Assembly: GCA_023443925.1 (NCBI GenBank)
Contig: JAEZSL010000359.1
Coordinates: forward strand, 1 to 5,046
DNA length: 5,046 nucleotides
Direction of reading: 5' to 3'
Source of the DNA: Bacillota bacterium
Lineage (GTDB): Bacteria; Bacillota_A; Clostridia; Lachnospirales; Lachnospiraceae
The notes under the pieces were generated by a model. The model had not been told where the DNA came from, ran no database searches, and saw only the letters and a list, made by a program, of their open reading frames with translations. Shown here one piece after another: positions 1 to 5,033 of the stretch. A program made the position numbers and the translations under genes. Within the stretch, counting starts at the first letter, position 1; every line of letters begins with the position of its first letter.

Positions 1-371
1 TATTCATCCCCCCTGCTTTTTGGATAATAAGTGACGGCAAACTCCCCTGCAGAACTGATGGCGGCCCCTGTTATATCAAATTCTGAAACAATTCCTTCCC
101 TCCAGACAGCTTTTTTCTTACTCCAGGTTATTCCCTTATCTACGGATTCAAATAGGCCGTTTGCTTTGTCAAAACATAAGTAACTACCGTTTTCCTGCTT
201 AACTATGCCATCAATGTCTGATATTTCTTTAGGAAACACCAGGGATTCTTCCAGATATCTTCCCTTTCCGTTGTTTGCACTTCCGGTTTCCTTTTCCTCC
301 TTCCGGCATCCTGCGAGAATTGCCAAAAGACTTATCATAAGTATCATTAAAATTATACTTCGCTTTTTCAT
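1..371 (-). CDS. Secreted lipoprotein with Asp-box (BNR) motif, N-terminal part
   Basis: This reading frame starts at the ATG complementary to 369-371 and stays open for 123 codons to the window edge, so the C-terminus is missing. An AAGGAG ribosome site (complement of 381-386) sits 9 bases upstream, which supports the start. Residues 1-21 are a lipoprotein signal peptide: basic MKKR, a hydrophobic stretch to about residue 20, and the lipobox L19-A-G-C22, so Cys22 should be lipidated and the protein anchored outside the membrane. A polar, Lys/Glu/Asn-rich linker (about 23-38) follows. Residues 76-83 read SVDKGITW, an exact match to the Asp-box pattern S-x-D-x-G-x-T-W found in sialidase-like and other beta-propeller proteins; GLF just before it also fits a propeller blade. 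The motif is structural and does not show enzymatic activity, so ligand and function are unknown. The gene is divergent from the two-component system at 742-2686 and may be its target or partner, which is inference. Confidence 0.85.
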   Translation of the reverse strand, partial: MKKRSIILMILMISLLAILAGCRKEEKETGSANNGKGRYLEESLVFPKEISDIDGIVKQENGSYLCFDKANGLFESVDKGITWSKKKAVWREGIVSEFDITGAAISSAGEFAVTYYPKSRGDE

Positions 372-430
372 AATTGTTATCTCCTTAACCTTTTAATAAT
401 TTCTTTCTGCTTATTTTCCCAAGGCATAAA

Positions 431-511
431 ATGACTCGCATGTCCTTTGCGAGGCAATTCACACTAACACCCCTGCATACCGCAAGCCTGCTTGCGGTAC
501 TGTTCAAATAA
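431..511 (+). CDS. Possible 26-residue leader peptide ORF (tentative)
   Basis: An ATG at 431 opens a 26-codon frame that ends with TAA at 509-511. It begins MTRMSFARQF and ends ASLLAVLFK. AAGG at 421-424, six bases before the ATG, could serve as a weak ribosome site. The frame lies just before the competing stems (515-539) and the terminator-like hairpin (567-615), an order seen in attenuators controlled by a leader peptide. Against it: an open frame this short is easily found by chance, there is no run of one amino acid that would sense a particular charged tRNA, no clear plus-strand promoter lies upstream, and the frame runs through inverted repeats that may be selected as RNA or DNA structure instead. 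I cannot tell whether it is translated. Confidence 0.15.
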   Translation: MTRMSFARQFTLTPLHTASLLAVLFK

Positions 512-539
512 GAAGTGTGAAATTTTCCTTATTTCACAC
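458..539. other. Structured block with mutually exclusive stems
   Basis: Three inverted repeats interlock here. A perfect 9-bp hairpin pairs TACCGCAAG (478-486) with CTTGCGGTA (491-499) around the loop CCTG. It is enclosed by an 8-bp stem of TTCACACT (458-465) with AGTGTGAA (514-521). The same right-hand segment can instead pair forward: GTGTGAAAT (515-523) with ATTTCACAC (531-539) around a 7-base loop. Because 515-521 is used by both, the two folds exclude each other, and TTCACAC occurs as a direct repeat at 458-464 and 533-539. All pairings are exact in the sequence; whether the block is transcribed, and on which strand, is not shown. It could be a cis-acting RNA, a relic of a small dispersed repeat, or a protein-binding site. 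It matches no riboswitch class that I recognise. Confidence 0.55.
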
Positions 540-566
540 GAACCTTATCTTTATATAAGTTATCAA

Positions 567-615
567 AGCAATCTTTAAAAAACCTCTAAATTTTAGAGGT
601 TTTTTAAAGATTGCT
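567..615. terminator. Bidirectional intrinsic-terminator-like perfect inverted repeat
   Basis: Positions 567-590 and 592-615 are exact reverse complements, a 24-bp perfect inverted repeat around a single central base (591). The core CCTCTAAA / TTTAGAGG is flanked by A6 on the left and T6 on the right, so on either strand it reads as a hairpin followed by a U-run, the form of a bidirectional rho-independent terminator. The central bases would open to form a real loop. The GC content of the stem is modest. Its position is odd because it lies between two divergent genes, upstream of both starts, where no transcript is expected to end. It may insulate the two promoters, end a short RNA made from 372-566, or act in attenuation. 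Confidence 0.7.
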
Positions 616-627
616 CCTTTACTATAG

Positions 628-653
628 AAGCAGAAGCGGAACTGCTTTTCTTT
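628..653 (+). terminator. Weak hairpin followed by T-run
   Basis: AAGCAG (628-633) pairs with CTGCTT (642-647) around an 8-base loop and runs into TTTTCTTT (646-653), a minimal terminator-like shape on the plus strand. With only six base pairs it may be a chance match. It lies between the long perfect repeat and the promoter of the response regulator, so if active it would add to the insulation of that promoter. Confidence 0.25.
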
Positions 654-672
654 GCTTACCCGTTTACCGGTG

Positions 673-699
673 ACGGATTGTTTATTTATTTACGGAATG
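673..699 (+). repeat. Direct repeat ACGGAWTG over the regulator promoter
   Basis: ACGGATTG at 673-680 and ACGGAATG at 692-699 match at 7 of 8 positions and start 19 bases apart, about two helical turns. The first copy runs into the -35 hexamer and the second covers the TG of the extended -10 element. OmpR-family regulators bind direct repeats as dimers, so this could be a site for self-regulation, but the usual repeat spacing for that family is nearer 10-11 bases, which lowers confidence. A second repeat, TTTATTTATT, occurs at 681-690 and 720-729. Confidence 0.3.
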
Positions 700-706
700 C
701 TATACT
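678..706 (+). promoter_or_regulatory. Sigma-A promoter of the two-component operon
   Basis: TTGTTT (678-683) and TATACT (701-706) are separated by exactly 17 bases. The -10 matches the consensus at five of six positions and carries the extended -10 TG (698-699) one base upstream; the -35 keeps TTG. Transcription should start near 713, giving a leader of about 29 bases before the ATG at 742. The structured elements at 431-653 therefore lie upstream of this start and outside the main transcript. Confidence 0.7.
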
Positions 707-741
707 ACTTTTAGGTTGATTTATTTATTGGAGATGATGGA

Positions 742-1419
742 ATGAGAATTTTATTGGTTGAAGATGACAGAAAATTAAGCTTTACCTTATCCTTTCAATT
801 AGAAAACGAGGGTTTTTTAGTAGATACCTGCGAAGACGGTGAGGAAGCTCTTTATTATATAGAACAAAAAGGCCATGACCTTGTCCTGCTGGACCGCATG
901 CTTCCTTCTATGGATGGTATCACCGTATTGCAAACCATACGCAAAAAAGGAATTTTCACCCCGGTTATTATACTGACCGCCTTAGGCGAGCTGCAGGATA
1001 AACTCACTGGCTTTGATACCGGTGCGGATGATTACCTGGTAAAGCCTTTCGCCTTCGAGGAATTATTGGCAAGAATAAAAAGTATTCTAAGGCGTCCGGG
1101 CAAATGGGAAAGCTGTGAGGAATTAACCTTTGATGATATTTCCTTTCAAGTGGAAGAAAAGATACTAACCGGAACAGCCGGCTCCTGCACTTTATCCAAA
1201 ACGGAAAGCCGCCTGTTGGAACTATTCATTCGAAATCAGGGCCAAGTCTTACCTCGTACGTTACTATTGCTAAAGGTCTGGGGGTATGATACCGAGGTAG
1301 AGGATGGAAATCTGGATAACTATATCCACTTCTTAAGGAGAAGAATAAAAAGTGTTGGAAGTAAATCGTTGATTTGTACCGTTAGAGGTATAGGCTACAG
1401 ATTGGAGAAACATGTTTAG
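742..1419 (+). CDS. OmpR-family DNA-binding response regulator
   Basis: A complete 225-residue protein of normal length for the family. The receiver domain (about 1-117) has the acidic pair D8-D9, the phosphorylation site D51 in the VLLDRMLPSMDG motif, T79 in the ILTA strand, and K101 in the LVKPF motif, so every residue needed for phosphotransfer is present. A short linker leads to a winged-helix DNA-binding domain (about 125-223) with the typical RRRIKS helix end and the RGIGYRL wing near the C-terminus. Phosphorylated dimers are expected to bind tandem DNA repeats and control transcription. The start is supported by GGAG at 730-733, eight bases before the ATG; the ATGs at 734 and 737 are out of frame. 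The next gene, its likely partner kinase, overlaps the last 8 bases. Sequence alone does not show the regulon; the divergent lipoprotein and the operon itself are the closest candidate targets. Confidence 0.95.
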   Translation: MRILLVEDDRKLSFTLSFQLENEGFLVDTCEDGEEALYYIEQKGHDLVLLDRMLPSMDGITVLQTIRKKGIFTPVIILTALGELQDKLTGFDTGADDYLVKPFAFEELLARIKSILRRPGKWESCEELTFDDISFQVEEKILTGTAGSCTLSKTESRLLELFIRNQGQVLPRTLLLLKVWGYDTEVEDGNLDNYIHFLRRRIKSVGSKSLICTVRGIGYRLEKHV

Positions 1420-2686
1420 AAAAATACATCTGAGACTAACCCTGGTGTTTGCGGGTATCAGTTGGTTTATCTTACTCATTATGTCGTTAAATACTATTTA
1501 CATAGCGGAACATGGTCTGAAGGAAAATAGTTTTTATTCCTTTCAAAGCGATATGAATACCCTGCTCACTAATTTGGGAGAACAGCCTGTTATTACCTAT
1601 GAATGGCTATCCAAAATGGAGAATAACGGGAAATATGCAATCGGAATTTATGACAAAAATACCGCCCTGTCCTTCCTTCGTATTTCCAAGGACAAGCAGG
1701 AACAGGCTTTATTTCAGGAAGTAAGAGACTATGCTGTGCAGAACCTTAACACCGCCGGAAACAACTTAACTTCCACTCATTTTGAATTTAAATTCCTTTC
1801 TTCTGAGAAAAAACATTATTACGTAAGCTTTGCTGCTATCAAGACTGCCGGCGGCGGGCTGGAAGCTGTTATTATATATTCGCTTCGCGGATTACAGGAA
1901 CAGCTTTTTAGACAGCGGCTGCTTTTCCTGTTACTGAATCTGCTTTCGCTTATTATAATTTCTGTCTTCTCCTGGTATTATACCAATCATTTATTAAAGC
2001 CAATCGAAATCAGCCAGAAAAAGCAGGCACAATTTGTTGCTGCGGCCTCTCACGAGCTGCGTACCCCCCTGTCTGTTATCCTGTTTTCTATATCTGCCCT
2101 AAAAAAAGCGGATGATACCCAAAAAGAGGTCTTCCTGCAGACAATGACAACCGAAGGCTATCAAATGTCCAGATTAATTGATGATATGCTGGTACTGGCC
2201 AATGCGGATAACAATACCTGGAACATCCAAAAAAATGATGTGGAGCTGGATACGCTGGTACTGGAAATCTTCGAAGCTTTTTGGCCCCTGGCAAAGGAAA
2301 AGAATATGTCTCTTTTCGTACACTTGCCGGAAGCGTCCCTGCCACACTGCCGTTGCGATAAGCAGCGGATTGGGCAAGTGCTTTCCATTTTACTGCATAA
2401 TGCAATCAGCTATGGAAAAAAGGATAATCATGTTAACTTGTCCCTGAAAAAGAATATAACACATTTTATTTTAACCGTAACCGATAATGGCACCGGTATT
2501 GCAGATAAGGATAAACCCTATGTATTCGACCGTTTTTACCGGGCCGATTCCTCACGCAGTACAAAAGAACATTTTGGACTTGGATTAAGTATCGCAAAAG
2601 AGATCGTTGATGCACACAACGGAACGATACGGATAGAGGACACCCCGGGAGGCGGAGCAACTTTTATAGTACTGCTGCCTTTATAG
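1412..2686 (+). CDS. Sensor histidine kinase, HAMP-less, partner of the upstream regulator
   Basis: A 424-residue membrane kinase. Transmembrane helix 1 lies at about 8-32, an extracytoplasmic sensor region of about 135 residues follows, and helix 2 is at about 169-188. Only about 25 residues separate helix 2 from the phosphoacceptor motif SHELRTPL, with H214 as the predicted site, so there is no room for a full HAMP domain of about 50 residues. The HATPase domain has the N box (N330 in LLHNA), G1 box (D358-N-G-T-G), F box (VFDRFYRAD, 371-379), G2 box (FGLGLS, 388-393) and a final GGGATF (413-418), so it should be an active kinase. The sensor region resembles nothing that I can name, and the signal is unknown. 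The ATG lies inside the end of the regulator gene (8-base overlap) with GGAG four bases upstream, which suggests translational coupling. No clear intrinsic terminator follows. Confidence 0.94.
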   Translation: MFRKIHLRLTLVFAGISWFILLIMSLNTIYIAEHGLKENSFYSFQSDMNTLLTNLGEQPVITYEWLSKMENNGKYAIGIYDKNTALSFLRISKDKQEQALFQEVRDYAVQNLNTAGNNLTSTHFEFKFLSSEKKHYYVSFAAIKTAGGGLEAVIIYSLRGLQEQLFRQRLLFLLLNLLSLIIISVFSWYYTNHLLKPIEISQKKQAQFVAAASHELRTPLSVILFSISALKKADDTQKEVFLQTMTTEGYQMSRLIDDMLVLANADNNTWNIQKNDVELDTLVLEIFEAFWPLAKEKNMSLFVHLPEASLPHCRCDKQRIGQVLSILLHNAISYGKKDNHVNLSLKKNITHFILTVTDNGTGIADKDKPYVFDRFYRADSSRSTKEHFGLGLSIAKEIVDAHNGTIRIEDTPGGGATFIVLLPL

Positions 2687-2715
2687 TAGGGCCTGCTTAT
2701 CTTTTTGATCCGCAA

Positions 2716-2745
2716 TAAAATTTTTTAATTTTTTTCGAAAAAGGA
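2716..2745 (+). promoter_or_regulatory. A/T tract, possible UP element of nrdD promoter
   Basis: Positions 2716-2742 are almost pure A and T (ATAAAA, TTTTTTAA, then the 12-bp palindrome TTTTTCGAAAAA at 2731-2742). Relative to the predicted start near 2782 this is about -66 to -40, where an UP element contacts the alpha subunit of RNA polymerase. That would compensate for the poor -35 hexamer. It does not form a GC-rich hairpin with a following U-run, so I do not read it as a terminator for the kinase gene. Confidence 0.35.
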
Positions 2746-2761
2746 CTACTATATCTAGTGC
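2746..2761 (+). promoter_or_regulatory. NrdR box 1
   Basis: CTACTATATCTAGTGC matches the NrdR box consensus (acaCwAtATaTwGtgt) at about 12 of 16 positions, including the CTATAT and TAGTG core. It covers the -35 region of the nrdD promoter. NrdR is the ATP/dATP-binding repressor of ribonucleotide reductase genes; its sites come in pairs about three helical turns apart, as here with the box at 2777. The nrdR gene itself is not in the window. Confidence 0.75.
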
Positions 2762-2769
2762 AGATGTGA

Positions 2770-2775
2770 TATAAT
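2770..2775 (+). promoter_or_regulatory. Consensus -10 element of the nrdD promoter
   Basis: TATAAT at 2770-2775 is a perfect -10 hexamer, with an extended -10 TG at 2767-2768. The -35 position 17 bases upstream (2747-2752, TACTAT) is a poor match and is overlaid by NrdR box 1. The start should be near 2782, inside NrdR box 2. Strong -10, weak -35 and two flanking operators fit a promoter held down by NrdR. Confidence 0.75.
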
Positions 2776-2776
2776 A

Positions 2777-2792
2777 CCACTGCATATAGTAA
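2777..2792 (+). promoter_or_regulatory. NrdR box 2
   Basis: CCACTGCATATAGTAA matches the NrdR consensus at about 11 of 16 positions, with CT, ATAT and AGT conserved. It begins exactly 31 bases after box 1, the spacing known for paired NrdR boxes that lie on the same face of the helix, and it overlies the predicted transcription start. Individually it is weaker than box 1; the spacing and the downstream nrdD gene are what make the call. Confidence 0.7.
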
Positions 2793-2912
2793 TTATATTA
2801 CAATTAAAGTTTTACCTTCAAATATTTGATTAGCGTATGGCTCGTTGAAATTATATTGGATTTCTGGGCGGATTTTGAACAGTTGATAGGAAAGAAGGAG
2901 TAAGGAGTAATC
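2782..2912 (+). other. nrdD 5' leader with tandem ribosome sites
   Basis: About 130 bases lie between the predicted start and the nrdD ATG. The leader contains the perfect 12-bp palindrome TCAAATATTTGA (2818-2829) and ends in two copies of AAGGAGT in a row (2895-2901 and 2902-2908). The second Shine-Dalgarno is 5 bases from the ATG and the first 12 bases away, so either or both may be used. I recognise no riboswitch motif, and no terminator hairpin is apparent. The length leaves room for post-transcriptional control, but none is demonstrated. Confidence 0.5.
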
Positions 2913-5033
2913 ATGATAAGAGTAGTGAAAAAGGATAATACCAAGGAAGAATTTAATGTACAAAAGGTAGTTTGGGCAGTAGACAAGTCTGCACAACGCG
3001 CCTTAATTAGGTTTACTCCCCAGGAGCATGAATTTATTTGCAGATTTGTAGAAAATAAAGTAGCAGAAATGAATAAAAGTGAAATCTATATCAGTGAAAT
3101 GCACAATGTAGTGGAAAGCGCCCTGGAACAGACCAATCCTTTGGTAGCAAAAAGTTACCGGGATTACCGCAATTACAAGCAGGACTTTGTACATATGTTA
3201 GATGAAGTTTATAAAAAAAGCCAGTCCATTATGTATATCGGGGATAAGGAAAACAGCAACACCGACAGCGCCTTGGTTTCCACGAAACGAAGCTTGATTT
3301 TTAACCAGCTCAATAAAGAACTGTACCAGAAATTCTTCTTAACGACAGAAGAACTTCAGGCCGCCAGAGACGGCTATATCTATATACATGATATGTCCGC
3401 CAGACGGGATACCATGAACTGCTGCTTATTTGACGTAAAAGAAGTACTAAAGGGCGGTTTTGAAATGGGTAATCTCTGGTATAATGAGCCAAAGACCTTA
3501 AATGTTGCCTTTGATGTAATCGGTGATATTGTCCTGAGTGCAGCCAGCCAGCAGTACGGCGGCTTTACCGTTCCCAGCGTAGATCTGCTGCTGGAGCCTT
3601 ACGCACAGAAATCCTATGCATCCTTTTTTGAAAAATATACGGCTCTGGGAATCTCTGCAGAAAAGGCAGAAGCAGAAGCCATAAAAGACGTAAAAGAAGA
3701 TTTTGAAAAAGGCTTCCAGGGCTGGGAATATAAATTTAACACCGTAGCCTCCAGCAGAGGGGATTATCCCTTTATTACGGTTACCGCCGGCACCGGCACC
3801 GGGGAGTTCGCCAAAATGGCTTCCATTGCCTTACTGGATGTCAGAAGAAAAGGCCAGGGCAAAAAGGAATGCAAGAAACCGGTGCTCTTTCCAAAGATCG
3901 TATTCCTTTATGATGAGAAGCTGCACGGAGAAGGCTGTGAATTAGAGGATGTATTTGAAGCCGGTATCCGCTGCTCCAGCAAAACCATGTATCCGGACTG
4001 GCTCAGTCTGACCGGGGAAGGTTATGTTGCCAGTATGTATAAAAAATATGGGGAAATCATCAGTCCTATGGGCTGCCGTGCCTTTTTGTCCCCCTGGTAT
4101 AAAGAAGGCGGCTTTAACCCGGGCAGTGAAGCTGACAAACCGGTCTTTATCGGCCGTTTTAACATAGGTGCCGTAAGTCTGCACCTGCCCATGATCCTGG
4201 CAAAGGCAAGACATGAGAGCCGTGATTTTTATGAGGTTTTAGATTATTACCTGAACTTAATCCGTAATTTACATATCAGAACTTATGAATACTTAGGAGA
4301 AATGAGAGCCTCCACCAATCCCCTGGCTTATTGCGAAGGTGGTTTTTATGGCGGTCATCTGGGTATCCACGATAAGATCAAGCCAGTATTAAAATCCGCT
4401 ACCGCTTCTTTTGGAATAACCGCTTTAAATGAACTCCAGCAGCTTTATAATAAAAAATCTCTGGTAGAAGACGGAGACTTTGCACTGGATGTGCTTCGTT
4501 ATATCAATAAGAAGATTACAGAATACAAAGAGGAAGACGGTCATCTTTATGCCATCTACGGAACCCCCGCGGAAAGCCTGTGCGGTCTACAGGTACAGCA
4601 GTTTAGGAAAAAATACGGAATTATTGAAAATGTATCCGACCGTGAATATGTAAGCAACAGCTTCCACTGCCATGTAAGCGAAGAAATTACTCCCATACAG
4701 AAACAGGATATGGAATACCGTTTCTGGGATTTATCCAACGGTGGAAAAATTCAATATGTAAAGTATCCTATCAACTATAATATCAGCGCCATCAAGTCAC
4801 TGGTAAGGAGAGCCATGGCAATGGGCTTTTATGAAGGAGTGAATTTATCCTTAGCTTATTGCGACGACTGCGGCCATCAGGAACTGGAGATGGACGTATG
4901 CCCGAAATGCGGCAGCAGCAACTTAACAAAAATCGACCGTATGAACGGTTACCTTTCCTATTCCCGGGTTAAGGGCGACACCCGGTTAAATGATGCAAAA
5001 ATGGCAGAAATAAAGGAAAGGAAAAGTATGTAA
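2913..5033 (+). CDS. nrdD: Anaerobic (class III) ribonucleoside-triphosphate reductase
   Basis: A complete 706-residue glycyl-radical enzyme, close to the 712 residues of E. coli NrdD. It reduces ribonucleoside triphosphates to deoxynucleotides for DNA synthesis without oxygen; formate is the usual electron donor in this family. An N-terminal ATP-cone (about 1-90, starting MIRVVKKDNTKEEF) should give allosteric control of activity by ATP/dATP. The catalytic barrel has the MNCCLFDVK motif (C170/C171; C170 probably equals E. coli Cys175) and MGCRAFLSPW, whose C388 is the expected thiyl-radical cysteine. The C-terminus has a zinc site of two CxxC pairs (C650/C653 and C663/C666) and the radical loop RMNGY, with G679 as the radical glycine. 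All key residues are present. The start is set by the tandem AAGGAG sites and by the ATP-cone beginning immediately. The TAA stop overlaps the next start, and the upstream NrdR boxes indicate repression by NrdR. Confidence 0.97.
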   Translation: MIRVVKKDNTKEEFNVQKVVWAVDKSAQRALIRFTPQEHEFICRFVENKVAEMNKSEIYISEMHNVVESALEQTNPLVAKSYRDYRNYKQDFVHMLDEVYKKSQSIMYIGDKENSNTDSALVSTKRSLIFNQLNKELYQKFFLTTEELQAARDGYIYIHDMSARRDTMNCCLFDVKEVLKGGFEMGNLWYNEPKTLNVAFDVIGDIVLSAASQQYGGFTVPSVDLLLEPYAQKSYASFFEKYTALGISAEKAEAEAIKDVKEDFEKGFQGWEYKFNTVASSRGDYPFITVTAGTGTGEFAKMASIALLDVRRKGQGKKECKKPVLFPKIVFLYDEKLHGEGCELEDVFEAGIRCSSKTMYPDWLSLTGEGYVASMYKKYGEIISPMGCRAFLSPWYKEGGFNPGSEADKPVFIGRFNIGAVSLHLPMILAKARHESRDFYEVLDYYLNLIRNLHIRTYEYLGEMRASTNPLAYCEGGFYGGHLGIHDKIKPVLKSATASFGITALNELQQLYNKKSLVEDGDFALDVLRYINKKITEYKEEDGHLYAIYGTPAESLCGLQVQQFRKKYGIIENVSDREYVSNSFHCHVSEEITPIQKQDMEYRFWDLSNGGKIQYVKYPINYNISAIKSLVRRAMAMGFYEGVNLSLAYCDDCGHQELEMDVCPKCGSSNLTKIDRMNGYLSYSRVKGDTRLNDAKMAEIKERKSM

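Larger units (their letters stand above)
372..741. other. Divergent intergenic region rich in inverted repeats
   Basis: These 370 bases separate the minus-strand lipoprotein from the plus-strand response regulator. They hold no confident gene. Apart from the elements listed separately (possible small ORF, competing stems, long perfect inverted repeat, weak hairpin, promoter), there is a 6-bp hairpin, CTCGCA 435-440 with TGCGAG 448-453 around a 7-base loop, and a small one, CTTAT 544-548 with ATAAG 555-559. I found no convincing promoter for the lipoprotein on the minus strand; the best candidate is weak and is recorded among the rejected items. Confidence 0.8.

Noticed and set aside
205..396. 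Plus-strand open frame of 63 codons
   Set aside because: It runs antisense to the lipoprotein gene, which has a ribosome site, signal peptide, lipobox and Asp-box; the plus-strand frame has no such support.
393..422. Possible minus-strand promoter for the lipoprotein (TTGGGA, 18-base spacer, TATTAA)
   Set aside because: Both hexamers are only 4 of 6 matches, and the start would fall at the edge of the AAGGAG ribosome site, leaving almost no leader.
431..540. CRISPR array suggested by repeated TTCACAC and inverted repeats
   Set aside because: There are only two short copies with no regular repeat-spacer periodicity; the pattern fits hairpins better.
2088..2405. Minus-strand open frame of 105 codons inside the kinase gene
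   Set aside because: It is antisense to the conserved phosphoacceptor and HATPase region of the kinase, has no recognisable domain, and is best explained as a shadow frame.
2687..2745. Intrinsic terminator after the histidine kinase gene
   Set aside because: The region is T-rich and contains the palindrome TTTTTCGAAAAA, but there is no GC-rich stem followed by a U-run.
2782..2912. Riboswitch in the nrdD leader (for example cobalamin)
   Set aside because: No B12 box or other known aptamer motif is visible, there is no terminator hairpin, and a class III enzyme does not use B12.
3942..4214. Minus-strand open frame of 90 codons inside nrdD
   Set aside because: It is antisense to the catalytic region containing MGCRAFLSPW and shows no motif of its own.
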